In this document: positions 7,184 to 14,158 of the stretch, one piece after another
Position numbering within the stretch: position 1 is the stretch's first letter
How the letters are laid out: each line of letters begins with the position of its first letter
NCBI GenBank assembly: GCA_002499865.1
Contig: DANL01000015.1
Coordinates: 1 to 15,007, forward strand
Reading direction: 5' to 3'
DNA: 15,007 nt
Origin: Euryarchaeota archaeon UBA121
GTDB taxonomy: Archaea > Thermoplasmatota > Poseidoniia > Poseidoniales > Thalassarchaeaceae
Made by a program: the position numbers and the translations under genes
Notes under the pieces: generated by a model
The model's input: the letters and a program-made list of their open reading frames with translations, nothing else
Database searches by the model: none
What the model was told of the DNA's origin: nothing

Positions 7184-7783
7184 ATGGGAGTGGGCTGGGC
7201 GGTATTCAGAAACTATGTTGGACACGCGAAGGAGATTAAGGGAGATGTGACAGATTATCCGAGGTTCTTCCTCATGCCATCGACATCACATGTAGAATCT
7301 GATAACATTGGAAATAACAATATCTCACTACTAGTAGATGAGCACATAGACTACGAAGTTGAGATGGTTGTCAGACTCGGGGATAACCTAGAGCCTGTTG
7401 AGATGTGCATCGGATGCGATACAACGAATAGAACCCGTCAAACCCTAGCCAAAGAGAAGGGTTGGCCATGGCTAGAAGGGAAGAGCTTCCGAGGCTCTGG
7501 GGTTCTAGGTACTTGGGCCCCTTGGGACCCAAGAATCATGGAGATTGGTCTTTCTTTGAATGGAGAAACAAAACAATTGGCCACCACCGATCTGATGGTT
7601 CATTCTTTCGACTCAATAATGGGGCATCTGACAGACTGGTATGGACTAAGTCCGGGGGATTTGATTTGGACTGGGACTCCCGAGGGCGTAGGGGCCATGA
7701 AAGTAGGCGACAGAGTGGATGCATGGATGAAAAATCCCGATGGGGAGAAGATAAGCGTCCTTAGCGCGGAATGCGTGTTGTAG
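7184..7783 (+). CDS. Fumarylacetoacetate hydrolase (FAH) family protein
   Basis: 199 residues, close to the short FAHD1/YcgM-type members (about 200-220). The family core is present: opening FRNYVGHAKE (8-17), metal-ligand pair in YEVEMVV (E58, E60), the Asp in IGCDTTNRTRQ (D79), the active-site Lys in GKSF (K100), and the closing LSPGDLIWTGTPEGVG (155-170). Members are divalent-metal enzymes that cleave or decarboxylate acylpyruvates, oxaloacetate or ring-cleavage products; the exact substrate is not predictable. The E60-to-D79 spacing looks shorter than the roughly 29 residues I recall for FAHD1, so the lid between them is trimmed. ATG 7184 is the only usable start after the in-frame stop at 7136 and fits the family N-terminus. 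First gene of the plus-strand row; next start is 40 bases on. Cytosolic. Confidence 0.88.
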   Translation: MGVGWAVFRNYVGHAKEIKGDVTDYPRFFLMPSTSHVESDNIGNNNISLLVDEHIDYEVEMVVRLGDNLEPVEMCIGCDTTNRTRQTLAKEKGWPWLEGKSFRGSGVLGTWAPWDPRIMEIGLSLNGETKQLATTDLMVHSFDSIMGHLTDWYGLSPGDLIWTGTPEGVGAMKVGDRVDAWMKNPDGEKISVLSAECVL

Positions 7784-7823
7784 AATTCGTTTAGTTGATA
7801 AGTGCGCATAACACGCGATAACC

Positions 7824-8534
7824 ATGGACGTAGAGTATGATTTCAGACCAGCCTTCACACTAATGACTGCAAATTTGGGACCCGGAGAATCTCTCAAAGT
7901 TGAGCCTGGAGCCATGGTAGCTCAGTCTAGAGGAGTCGATATGAAGACCGGTATGGGCGGTGGCGGAGGAATCGGAGGATTCCTAAAGAGCGTGGTGAAA
8001 TCCGCTGTCGGAGGAGAGTCCTTCTTCGTGAATACATACACAGCTGGTGGCTCTGGAGGATGGGTATCTTTGGCTCCTTCTGCTCCAGGTGACATAATGG
8101 AGTTCCACCTAGCCCCAGGAGAGGAGTTTTTCATGCAGGGTGGGGCATTCATGGCTTGTACCCCGAGCGTTGATATGGATACAAAATTCCAAGGGGCGAA
8201 GTCCCTATTCTCAAGAGAAGGTGCATTCTTCTTGAGGGCACAGGCCCCGAGAGGGGTTGAGGGTAAGGTATTCTACACCTCATATGGGGCTATCAAGGAG
8301 ATAGAAGTCTCACCCAATGCCCCAGTAGTAGTTGATAATGGCCATGTTGTGGCATTCACCACCGGACTATCATATAATGTGTCCAAAGTTGGTGGGATGG
8401 GATCTGCGTTTTTCGGGGGAGAGGGGTTTGTTCTGGAATTCAATGGTTCCGGCAAGGTATACATCCAGACTAGGAATATGGAGAGCTTGGCGACGAGATT
8501 AATGCCATTCATGCCAACTGCCAGAAGTAACTAA
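7824..8534 (+). CDS. AIM24 / TIGR00266 family protein
   Basis: 236 residues. A TIGR00266/AIM24-type beta-rich protein, recognised by the opening YDFRPAFTLMTANLGPGESL and GAMVAQS, the Gly-rich MGGGGGIGGFLKSVV (44-58), GGESFFVNTYTA, PGDIMEFHLAPGE, the FMQGGAFMAC core strand, and FTTGLSYNV with the following FFGGEGFV near the C-terminus. The family forms trimeric double-stranded beta-helix folds; the yeast member AIM24 is mitochondrial inner-membrane linked, while the prokaryotic role is not known. No membrane segment or signal peptide is seen. ATG 7824 has no Shine-Dalgarno, so it may be leaderless or depend on the upstream gene, which ends 40 bases earlier. The amidohydrolase starts 39 bases downstream. 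Confidence 0.9.
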   Translation: MDVEYDFRPAFTLMTANLGPGESLKVEPGAMVAQSRGVDMKTGMGGGGGIGGFLKSVVKSAVGGESFFVNTYTAGGSGGWVSLAPSAPGDIMEFHLAPGEEFFMQGGAFMACTPSVDMDTKFQGAKSLFSREGAFFLRAQAPRGVEGKVFYTSYGAIKEIEVSPNAPVVVDNGHVVAFTTGLSYNVSKVGGMGSAFFGGEGFVLEFNGSGKVYIQTRNMESLATRLMPFMPTARSN

Positions 8535-8573
8535 CCATGAGAAACTTGAGGTGCGATATCCTCTGGGGGAGTC

Positions 8574-9830
8574 ATGGAGTCTGGTGTCAGGAGGATTACA
8601 GGTACTCGTCTCATCGATCACGATGGGACGGTCAGAGAAGGTGATTTCCTTATTCACGAAGATGGTTCATACTCTCATAGCTCTGGAGATGAGGATGTTA
8701 CAGAGACCATCGAGGGAAGCGACCTAGTGATTACTAGATCTCTTCAGAACTGGCATACTCATCTTCCGATGACCCTCAATAGGAGCATGGGAGAAGGTCT
8801 GGCTCTGATGGATTGGTTACAGACTAGTATTTTCCCAAGTGAAATGAATCTGACCCCAGAGTTGGCATCTATCGGCACTAGGGCTTCAGTAGCTGAGATG
8901 ATCTCAGGTGGAACTACTTTTGCCTGCGATATGTACCACTTCCCAGGTTCAATAGCCCCAGTAGTCGCTGAATCTGGCATTAGAGGGGTTATTTGTGGAC
9001 CTACAACAGACTGGCCACCTTCTGAAGAAGGTGAGTCGGATAGTGGTAATGCCCTCAAGGAGCTGGACTCCCTGATTCGCTCTGGTCCGCTTGGTTCGGG
9101 AAGGGTAGAGATAGGGATAGCAACCCATGCCGTTTACACATGCTCAGAGGAGATTTTGAGAAAGGCTAGCGAGATGTCCAGAGAATCTGGGGCAAGGTTG
9201 CATATTCATACCTCGGAGACTAGAGAGGAAGTAGCACAGTGCCATGAGAAGACAGGGATGTATCCCATAGAATACTTGGATTCGATTGACTATTTTACCG
9301 AGGGGACCGTCTGTGCTCACTGTGGATGGGTGACGAAAAAGGAGATGAGAATTCTTGCAAGAAAGGGCGCACATGCGGTTCACTGCCCGGTATCTAACCA
9401 GAAGCTAGCATGTGGCGGAACTATGTCTTATCCGGCGATGATTGAGGCAGGGGTTGACGTTAGGTTGGGTACCGATGGTGCTGCTAGTAACAATGGTCTT
9501 GATATGAGAGCTGAGGCAAGGGCTGCAAGCCTGATACAGAAACACGATCATTGGGATGCGACAATATTAGATCCTGTAGAGACCTGGCAACTTGCGACAA
9601 GAGGATCATCAGATTGGGTCACATGGGACTTATCTGATATTCGAATGCGACCAAGGGGCAGAGGAGGAAGGAGGATCCTATCAAACCTAATTTACTCAGG
9701 AGCACAATGTGTGGATGTTTTTGTTGACGGAAGAGCCATCAGGAGAGATGGTAGGACCCTTACTCTAAATGAGGAAAGGGTGGCACAAGAACTCGAAGAT
9801 GCAGCTCAGGAATACTATTCTGAGATCTGA
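8574..9830 (+). CDS. Amidohydrolase, MTA/SAH deaminase-chlorohydrolase type
   Basis: 418 residues; metal-dependent TIM-barrel hydrolase of the MtaD/SsnA/TrzN branch. All catalytic motifs are visible: WHTHLPM (H61, H63), RLHIHTSET (H212, E215), CAHCGWV (H249), HCPVSNQKLACG (H270), and LGTDGAASNNGLDM (D301). This set is typical of enzymes that deaminate S-adenosylhomocysteine, methylthioadenosine or related purine nucleosides, and also of guanine deaminase and s-triazine hydrolases, so the substrate is uncertain. The C-terminal beta domain ends with the usual VFVDGRAIRRDGRTLTLNEERV, but the NGAxALG...GSLEVGK segment that normally precedes the ADLVxxDL strand is absent (near residues 341-347). 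A GGGGGAG run at 8565-8571 may serve as ribosome site, though it is unusually close to ATG 8574. Cytosolic. Confidence 0.85.
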   Translation: MESGVRRITGTRLIDHDGTVREGDFLIHEDGSYSHSSGDEDVTETIEGSDLVITRSLQNWHTHLPMTLNRSMGEGLALMDWLQTSIFPSEMNLTPELASIGTRASVAEMISGGTTFACDMYHFPGSIAPVVAESGIRGVICGPTTDWPPSEEGESDSGNALKELDSLIRSGPLGSGRVEIGIATHAVYTCSEEILRKASEMSRESGARLHIHTSETREEVAQCHEKTGMYPIEYLDSIDYFTEGTVCAHCGWVTKKEMRILARKGAHAVHCPVSNQKLACGGTMSYPAMIEAGVDVRLGTDGAASNNGLDMRAEARAASLIQKHDHWDATILDPVETWQLATRGSSDWVTWDLSDIRMRPRGRGGRRILSNLIYSGAQCVDVFVDGRAIRRDGRTLTLNEERVAQELEDAAQEYYSEI

Positions 9831-9874
9831 TGAGTGCAAACACTTCTTGAAAAGCTAGGGCTCGATGTCGATTC

Positions 9875-10168
9875 GTGTCTCTACTAGATTATCTCTTAGC
9901 TCCGAGAGAAGATCACAGGGGTTGGAAAACTCCTAGTGAAGCATCTAGAATACTGTTTGTGATGGTTGTAGGCTCGGTCTCTTACTGGGCTTGGCCTATT
10001 ACTGAGGGAAATATTGTGATGTGGACAGGGACAGTGATAATGGTCTCCACGGCTCTACTCTCACTGGGATGGTGGTTTCTCTCTCTGGCCGCTAGGAACA
10101 GGGCACCTAGGAAATTGACAGCTTCCGTGGGAAAGGTCACGAAAAGGCACCGTAAACACTCATCCTGA
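9875..10168 (+). CDS. Small two-helix membrane protein, unknown function
   Basis: 97 residues from a GTG start, the only permitted start after the in-frame stop at 9848. Not recognised. An amphipathic N-terminus (LLDYLLAPREDHRGWK) is followed by two hydrophobic segments at about 26-43 and 47-72 joined by a short TEGN turn, then a strongly basic tail (RNRAPRKL ... KRHRKHSS) that should be cytoplasmic, putting both termini inside. No Shine-Dalgarno is visible. It follows the amidohydrolase by 44 bases and ends 14 bases before the converging symporter gene. The coherent membrane profile and positive-inside tail argue that it is real, but no family evidence supports it. Confidence 0.6.
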   Translation: MSLLDYLLAPREDHRGWKTPSEASRILFVMVVGSVSYWAWPITEGNIVMWTGTVIMVSTALLSLGWWFLSLAARNRAPRKLTASVGKVTKRHRKHSS

Positions 10169-10182
10169 TCGATTGTATTCGT

Positions 10183-12357
10183 TCAAACAGGTTCTATTGA
10201 GTACTCTAGAGTGATCAACTCAACTAGATACTCGACGTCCTCGCCGTCATCTGTGTGAGCACATCCTATTGCTCCTCCAGTGCCTACTGTAACGCTAATG
10301 TCAAGTGCATATGCCCCTAAACCAATTCCTCCAGAATCAAGTCCCATTCTGATTTGTGATTTTGAAACATTGCTGACGTTGCCTATCATTGATGAGTCGT
10401 ACCACTCCACTTCTACCGAATGTGAGGAGGGAGGGCCATCGGAGTTCTGGCCACTCTCTGTCATATTCTTTTCATTGTGTGCCATTGTAGAAGTGATAGT
10501 ATCTGGATCGGAGTTGGAAGCACCTGGTGCATTACAGCCGATTCCATTACTGGTTTCATCCTCAGAATAAGTTAGAGTGGCCCTAACTCCAACGATATTG
10601 ATTTCCTCTGCATCCTCAATCGAGTCTGTGTGCATATTTATGGAAATAGTCTCTCCATCATTCACATACTCAAATCCGTCCGCGAGTTGCTCACTTCCGA
10701 AATTTGCCTCCACTATCCAATCACCAGATGGGCCAGAAACTGAATCGGCTGCATCTGGTCCGGATATTGCATAAGTCGCTTCAACTGCTCCAAATGGTAT
10801 AATGAATGCTGCTGCTATGGCTCTCGTCTTCCTATCATCTGGCCAGTTATATCTGCCTAGTGGAGAGATTTCAGGTGATCTTATCTTATTCATAACAAAG
10901 TGTGTTATGAAGGCGGCCCCCATTCCTGGAATCGACTCGAATACCTCGTCATTCAATCCCATCAATCTCCAGGCAATTACCCCGGTAAGAGCGGCGATCA
11001 TCATTGCCATCGTGTGGGTGGTGTCAGGCTCATATTCAGCCCATCTGATAATGAGAATAGGTACGAAGATGGAGCCGAGCCCATACACTGCAAGTACGAC
11101 TAGGGAGAATACGGAGTCCCCACCGGGGACGTAGAGACCGAAAATCGAGATAGCAGTGGCGAAGGATGCCACTGCTAGAGTAACCGTCTTTGTCTTCTTG
11201 TGGTCCTGGCTAATCTCAGGCATAACATCGTCAGTGAAGGCAGCTGTACATGCCAAAACCTGGCTGTCAGCTGTAGACATAGTCGCTGCGAATATGGATG
11301 CGAGAATTAATCCAACCCAGAAGGGCCCCAAGGTTTCCATTGCCAGCATTGGAAGGCCCAGCTCTGGATCGAAATCTGCTCCACTGAAAACCACCCTGCT
11401 AGCTAGCCCTATTATGACCATTATGAGAAGAAAAGGGGTCTGCCAAGCAAAGAACCACAACATTGCTTTCTTCCTGTCCTCGTCAGTACCTAGTGTCATA
11501 ACACGGCTAACGACCTGTGGTTGTCCTGCTACGCTAAGGCCACCCAAGAAGAATGCGAAAGCCCAGAGAGTCAATCCGAATCCCAAATCAGCTGGGACGA
11601 TGCTAGTTAGATTGGCATTCTGTTCCTCTAGACCCGAGTGTAGACCGTCAAAGCCACCAACCTCTCCCATGGCTACCCAGCATAGTAGGGAAGAGCCTAC
11701 GATCATCACGCTCGACTGAGCGGCGTCGGTCCAAATCGAGGCCCTTATTCCGCCAGCATAGCAGTAGGCAACTACCAAAACGAATCCAATTAGTATCCCT
11801 ACAACCTCAGACCATCCCAGCATCACATACAATGCCTTACCACCGCTAGTTAGCTGAGCCGCGGCATATACTGACAGGAATAGTATCGAAAGCATGGCTG
11901 CTAACTTTGCTTCTGGGGAGCCAGTTGCTTCCGAAACTAGAGATGATAGTGATCTTAGTCCCCTCTCATTAGCGGATTGCTGTATGAATTTATACAGCCA
12001 AAGCCATGCTAGAATCTGCCCTATCATGGACCCAAACGCTATCCAAACTATCGAGTATCCCATCGTGAATGTGAAACCTATGAATCCGATGAACATGTAT
12101 CCGGAGTTCCAAGTACTGACTGCGGACAAAGCTGCGAGTGCCGGATGCATCCCCCTTCCTGCCACTAGATAGTCATCAGTGGTATCCTCTTTGACCAGCA
12201 TACTGGCCAGACCGACTCCAGCAAATACGGTCATGAATAGCAGAAATGAGCCAACAAGAACTAGGTCCACGACTAGATGCATGAGGGACTTGACTATCAA
12301 CAATGGGATTGATACAACTGTCAAAACAGAAGAAGGAGTGTGAATTACAATGGCCAT
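10183..12357 (-). CDS. Sodium:solute symporter (SSS, PutP-like) with extra C-terminal exterior domain
   Basis: 724 residues; SSS transporters such as PutP are about 500. Residues 30-490 follow the PutP plan: DDYLVAGRG (61-69), ALSAVSTWNSGYMFIGF (76-92) for the first core helix, YAGGIRASIWTDAAQ (200-214), the GLSVAGQPQVVSRVM segment (273-287), and MSTADSQVLACTAAFTDD (360-377), which carries the Ser/Thr pair of the Na2 site. It should couple sodium entry to uptake of a small organic solute. By eye, PutP Asp55 is replaced by Trp83, so proline is not implied. An additional helix at about 512-530 leads to a roughly 195-residue acidic, beta-rich tail (531-724) with Cys608 and Cys699, probably outside the cell. 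ATG 12357 gives an N-terminal extension; Met26 (base 12282) matches the usual family start and is an alternative. It follows the helical-repeat gene by 39 bases. Confidence 0.85.
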   Translation of the reverse strand: MAIVIHTPSSVLTVVSIPLLIVKSLMHLVVDLVLVGSFLLFMTVFAGVGLASMLVKEDTTDDYLVAGRGMHPALAALSAVSTWNSGYMFIGFIGFTFTMGYSIVWIAFGSMIGQILAWLWLYKFIQQSANERGLRSLSSLVSEATGSPEAKLAAMLSILFLSVYAAAQLTSGGKALYVMLGWSEVVGILIGFVLVVAYCYAGGIRASIWTDAAQSSVMIVGSSLLCWVAMGEVGGFDGLHSGLEEQNANLTSIVPADLGFGLTLWAFAFFLGGLSVAGQPQVVSRVMTLGTDEDRKKAMLWFFAWQTPFLLIMVIIGLASRVVFSGADFDPELGLPMLAMETLGPFWVGLILASIFAATMSTADSQVLACTAAFTDDVMPEISQDHKKTKTVTLAVASFATAISIFGLYVPGGDSVFSLVVLAVYGLGSIFVPILIIRWAEYEPDTTHTMAMMIAALTGVIAWRLMGLNDEVFESIPGMGAAFITHFVMNKIRSPEISPLGRYNWPDDRKTRAIAAAFIIPFGAVEATYAISGPDAADSVSGPSGDWIVEANFGSEQLADGFEYVNDGETISINMHTDSIEDAEEINIVGVRATLTYSEDETSNGIGCNAPGASNSDPDTITSTMAHNEKNMTESGQNSDGPPSSHSVEVEWYDSSMIGNVSNVSKSQIRMGLDSGGIGLGAYALDISVTVGTGGAIGCAHTDDGEDVEYLVELITLEYSIEPV

Positions 12358-12360
12358 TAT

Positions 12361-12390
12361 TGAGTAATTTAATGGTAAATGTACACATTG
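12361..12390 (-). promoter_or_regulatory. Possible promoter before the symporter gene
   Basis: The gap between the helical-repeat gene and the symporter is AT-rich on the coding strand, with ACATTTACC about 17-25 bases and CATTAAATTA about 8-17 bases before ATG 12357. The first would fit a leaderless start at 12357; the second would place transcription inside the frame and favour the later Met26 start. Neither matches a strong TATA box. Confidence 0.25.
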
Positions 12391-12396
12391 ATCTAC

Positions 12397-14142
12397 CTAC
12401 AGTCTTCTTCTGAGTCTTTCCATCGCTGAATCTGCCTCACCCAAGGACTTCAGGCACGATTGAACATCTCCTTCCTCTAGCATCTTCTCTGCTATGGAAA
12501 TAGCTCTGAGAGACGAGGACCTGTCAGAATCTTCAATTCCTATTCCTCTTGAGTCGAGCTTCTTACTAAGCGAAGCCCATTCTGAGTTTACGAAATCTAT
12601 TAGCCCCCGAGCATCAGATAACTCAGCCTCAAGTGATTGAAGATCGTTAGTCAGTGATTGTAATTCTGATGATGCCTTTGGCCACTCGGAAGATTCTGAG
12701 AGACTGGCTACAAGATCGAGTCTCTCCATCCAGTTTCCATATTTTGGAAACCTAGATTCTAGCTTATTTCTCTGCCTAAGCGCCCTGGTTACTTCATTGG
12801 AAGATTCTGAAATATCTCTTACATCTCTAACGATACTGTCAGAGATTCCCTTGGAGAGCGGGTAGTTGCCCTCCTCGTGTGCCTTTCTAGATTCTGAAAT
12901 CATCTCCAAGTGCTTACTAAGAGACTCTCCTTCCAAGGATTTAATCGACTTTTGTGCTTCTTCCAGAGCCTTTAGTGAATCAGATTGTAAACTGGTAAGA
13001 CTCTCTATATGATTGGGGATGTTTGAAGCCATGCTCTTTGCGGTCACTGGATCTTCTGCATCAAGAGATTGCTTGGCAGATTCCAGAATACTTCTGATAT
13101 TATCAGAGGAGTGTCCCTCGAGATTAGATAGTAGTCTCTCACCTTCCGAAATGGCTTCGATGGCTTCTTGCCAGTGTTCAATCACCACGGATGCCTTCGT
13201 CTTGGCTGTTCTGAATAGTATCTCAGCCTCTCTCAGTGATCCTAGTTCAGATTCTCTTACTGCCATATCGTAGGCTTTGCGGGGCCCCTTTGCCGTCTTG
13301 GAAATATTCTCAGCGTTGATCACATAAGACAGCGCGTCTTCCTGTATGTCCCCGAGATCCTGAGAAATAGCGATTATCCGCCTAGCCTCGCTCTCAGCCT
13401 CCTCGATCATCAGCAGTCCCTTCTGAGGGTTTTTCCAGCCAATTTCTCTAGCATTGGATAGAAGAGAGTGAGCTTGCTCTAGTCCAGAGTTATTAGACCT
13501 AAGTGTAATCATTAGGTCTTCTGCATTTTCTAGACTGGAAGAAAATTGCTTTCTGATATCATGCATCTCATCTTTAGAAAGTAAATCAGGAATTAAGGTG
13601 TAGGAAATTGATAATACTACTAATGCCCAAATTTCAGTGTTAGAGCTCAAGGCTACCATTGTTGCGATTGCGAAAGCCAATCCTACTACACTTGTTGTTC
13701 CTCTAAGTCTCCTGGTTGCAAGTGAATGATTCAAAATATATTGTGATACACTCCACAGATAAAGTGCTACACTTAGCATCAATACAGAGGCAATCTTCTC
13801 ATCTCCAGATGAATATTCTGAACCTGCAACAGCGATTAAACTAGGCCAAACTATGTTTGATATTGACCCAATTCTAGATTTCTCCACTGGGCCAAAATCG
13901 ATTAAATCTGAGAGGAGTATTGCTGATCCAAAAAGCAAGAAGACGTGGCTTGATCTAGATAGCAGATCGACCTCTCCATTGACTGCTGGCCAGAGCCACC
14001 ATGCCCCTCCTATTATTATCGACAGTAGTCCCAATAAAGCGATTTTCTCTACCCTTATCCTATGCTCGTTTACGACCCTTGACGGGTAGTCGGGGAGCAG
14101 AACCATGTCTATCGAGGCAGTATCATCTCTCATGAGTTTCAC
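12397..14142 (-). CDS. Multi-pass membrane protein with long cytoplasmic helical-repeat domain
   Basis: 581 residues, not recognised as a named family. About the first 190 residues form a membrane domain with hydrophobic segments at roughly 32-54, 66-82, 94-107, 117-137, 150-166 and 170-188. Residues 195-581 are almost wholly helical, acidic and Ser/Glu/Leu-rich with no further membrane span. Within them a hairpin-like turn motif recurs at residues 238, 301, 363, 425, 485 and 558 (NPQKG, GSLREAE, EDPVTA, GNYPLS, EWPKAS, GDVQSC), each preceded and followed by amphipathic helix, as in TPR-like folds. Such domains normally bind partner proteins. The start is GTG 14142 or ATG 14133 (Met4); neither has a clear ribosome site. 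The surface-protein gene ends 16 bases upstream and the symporter starts 39 bases downstream, suggesting one transcript. Coding status is very strong; role is unknown. Confidence 0.8.
   Translation of the reverse strand: MKLMRDDTASIDMVLLPDYPSRVVNEHRIRVEKIALLGLLSIIIGGAWWLWPAVNGEVDLLSRSSHVFLLFGSAILLSDLIDFGPVEKSRIGSISNIVWPSLIAVAGSEYSSGDEKIASVLMLSVALYLWSVSQYILNHSLATRRLRGTTSVVGLAFAIATMVALSSNTEIWALVVLSISYTLIPDLLSKDEMHDIRKQFSSSLENAEDLMITLRSNNSGLEQAHSLLSNAREIGWKNPQKGLLMIEEAESEARRIIAISQDLGDIQEDALSYVINAENISKTAKGPRKAYDMAVRESELGSLREAEILFRTAKTKASVVIEHWQEAIEAISEGERLLSNLEGHSSDNIRSILESAKQSLDAEDPVTAKSMASNIPNHIESLTSLQSDSLKALEEAQKSIKSLEGESLSKHLEMISESRKAHEEGNYPLSKGISDSIVRDVRDISESSNEVTRALRQRNKLESRFPKYGNWMERLDLVASLSESSEWPKASSELQSLTNDLQSLEAELSDARGLIDFVNSEWASLSKKLDSRGIGIEDSDRSSSLRAISIAEKMLEEGDVQSCLKSLGEADSAMERLRRRL
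12418..13485 (-). repeat. Six-unit helical repeat (protein level), mostly 60-63-residue spacing
   Basis: Turn motifs begin at bases 13431, 13242, 13056, 12870, 12690 and 12471 on the coding strand. The spacing is 63, 62, 62, 60 and 73 residues. The units starting LEGHSSDN (341-348) and LEGESLSK (403-410) align without gaps for 35 residues with several identities (LEG, S, K, I). DNA-level similarity between units is low, so the duplications are old. Confidence 0.6.
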
Positions 14143-14158
14143 TGATTGGTGATTGCCC

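Noticed and set aside
8535..8573. ATG 8537 as an upstream start or frameshifted extension of the amidohydrolase
   Set aside because: It is in a different frame and the family N-terminus is complete from 8574.
11156..11719. 187-codon open frame on the plus strand inside the symporter gene
   Set aside because: It is antisense to well-conserved SSS helices and motifs; the composition reflects the reverse reading of a membrane protein.
12660..12900. Recurrent GATTCTGA-like strings suggesting a DNA repeat
   Set aside because: They encode repeated Ser-Glu-Ser residues in the helical domain and have no regular spacing, so they reflect low-complexity coding.
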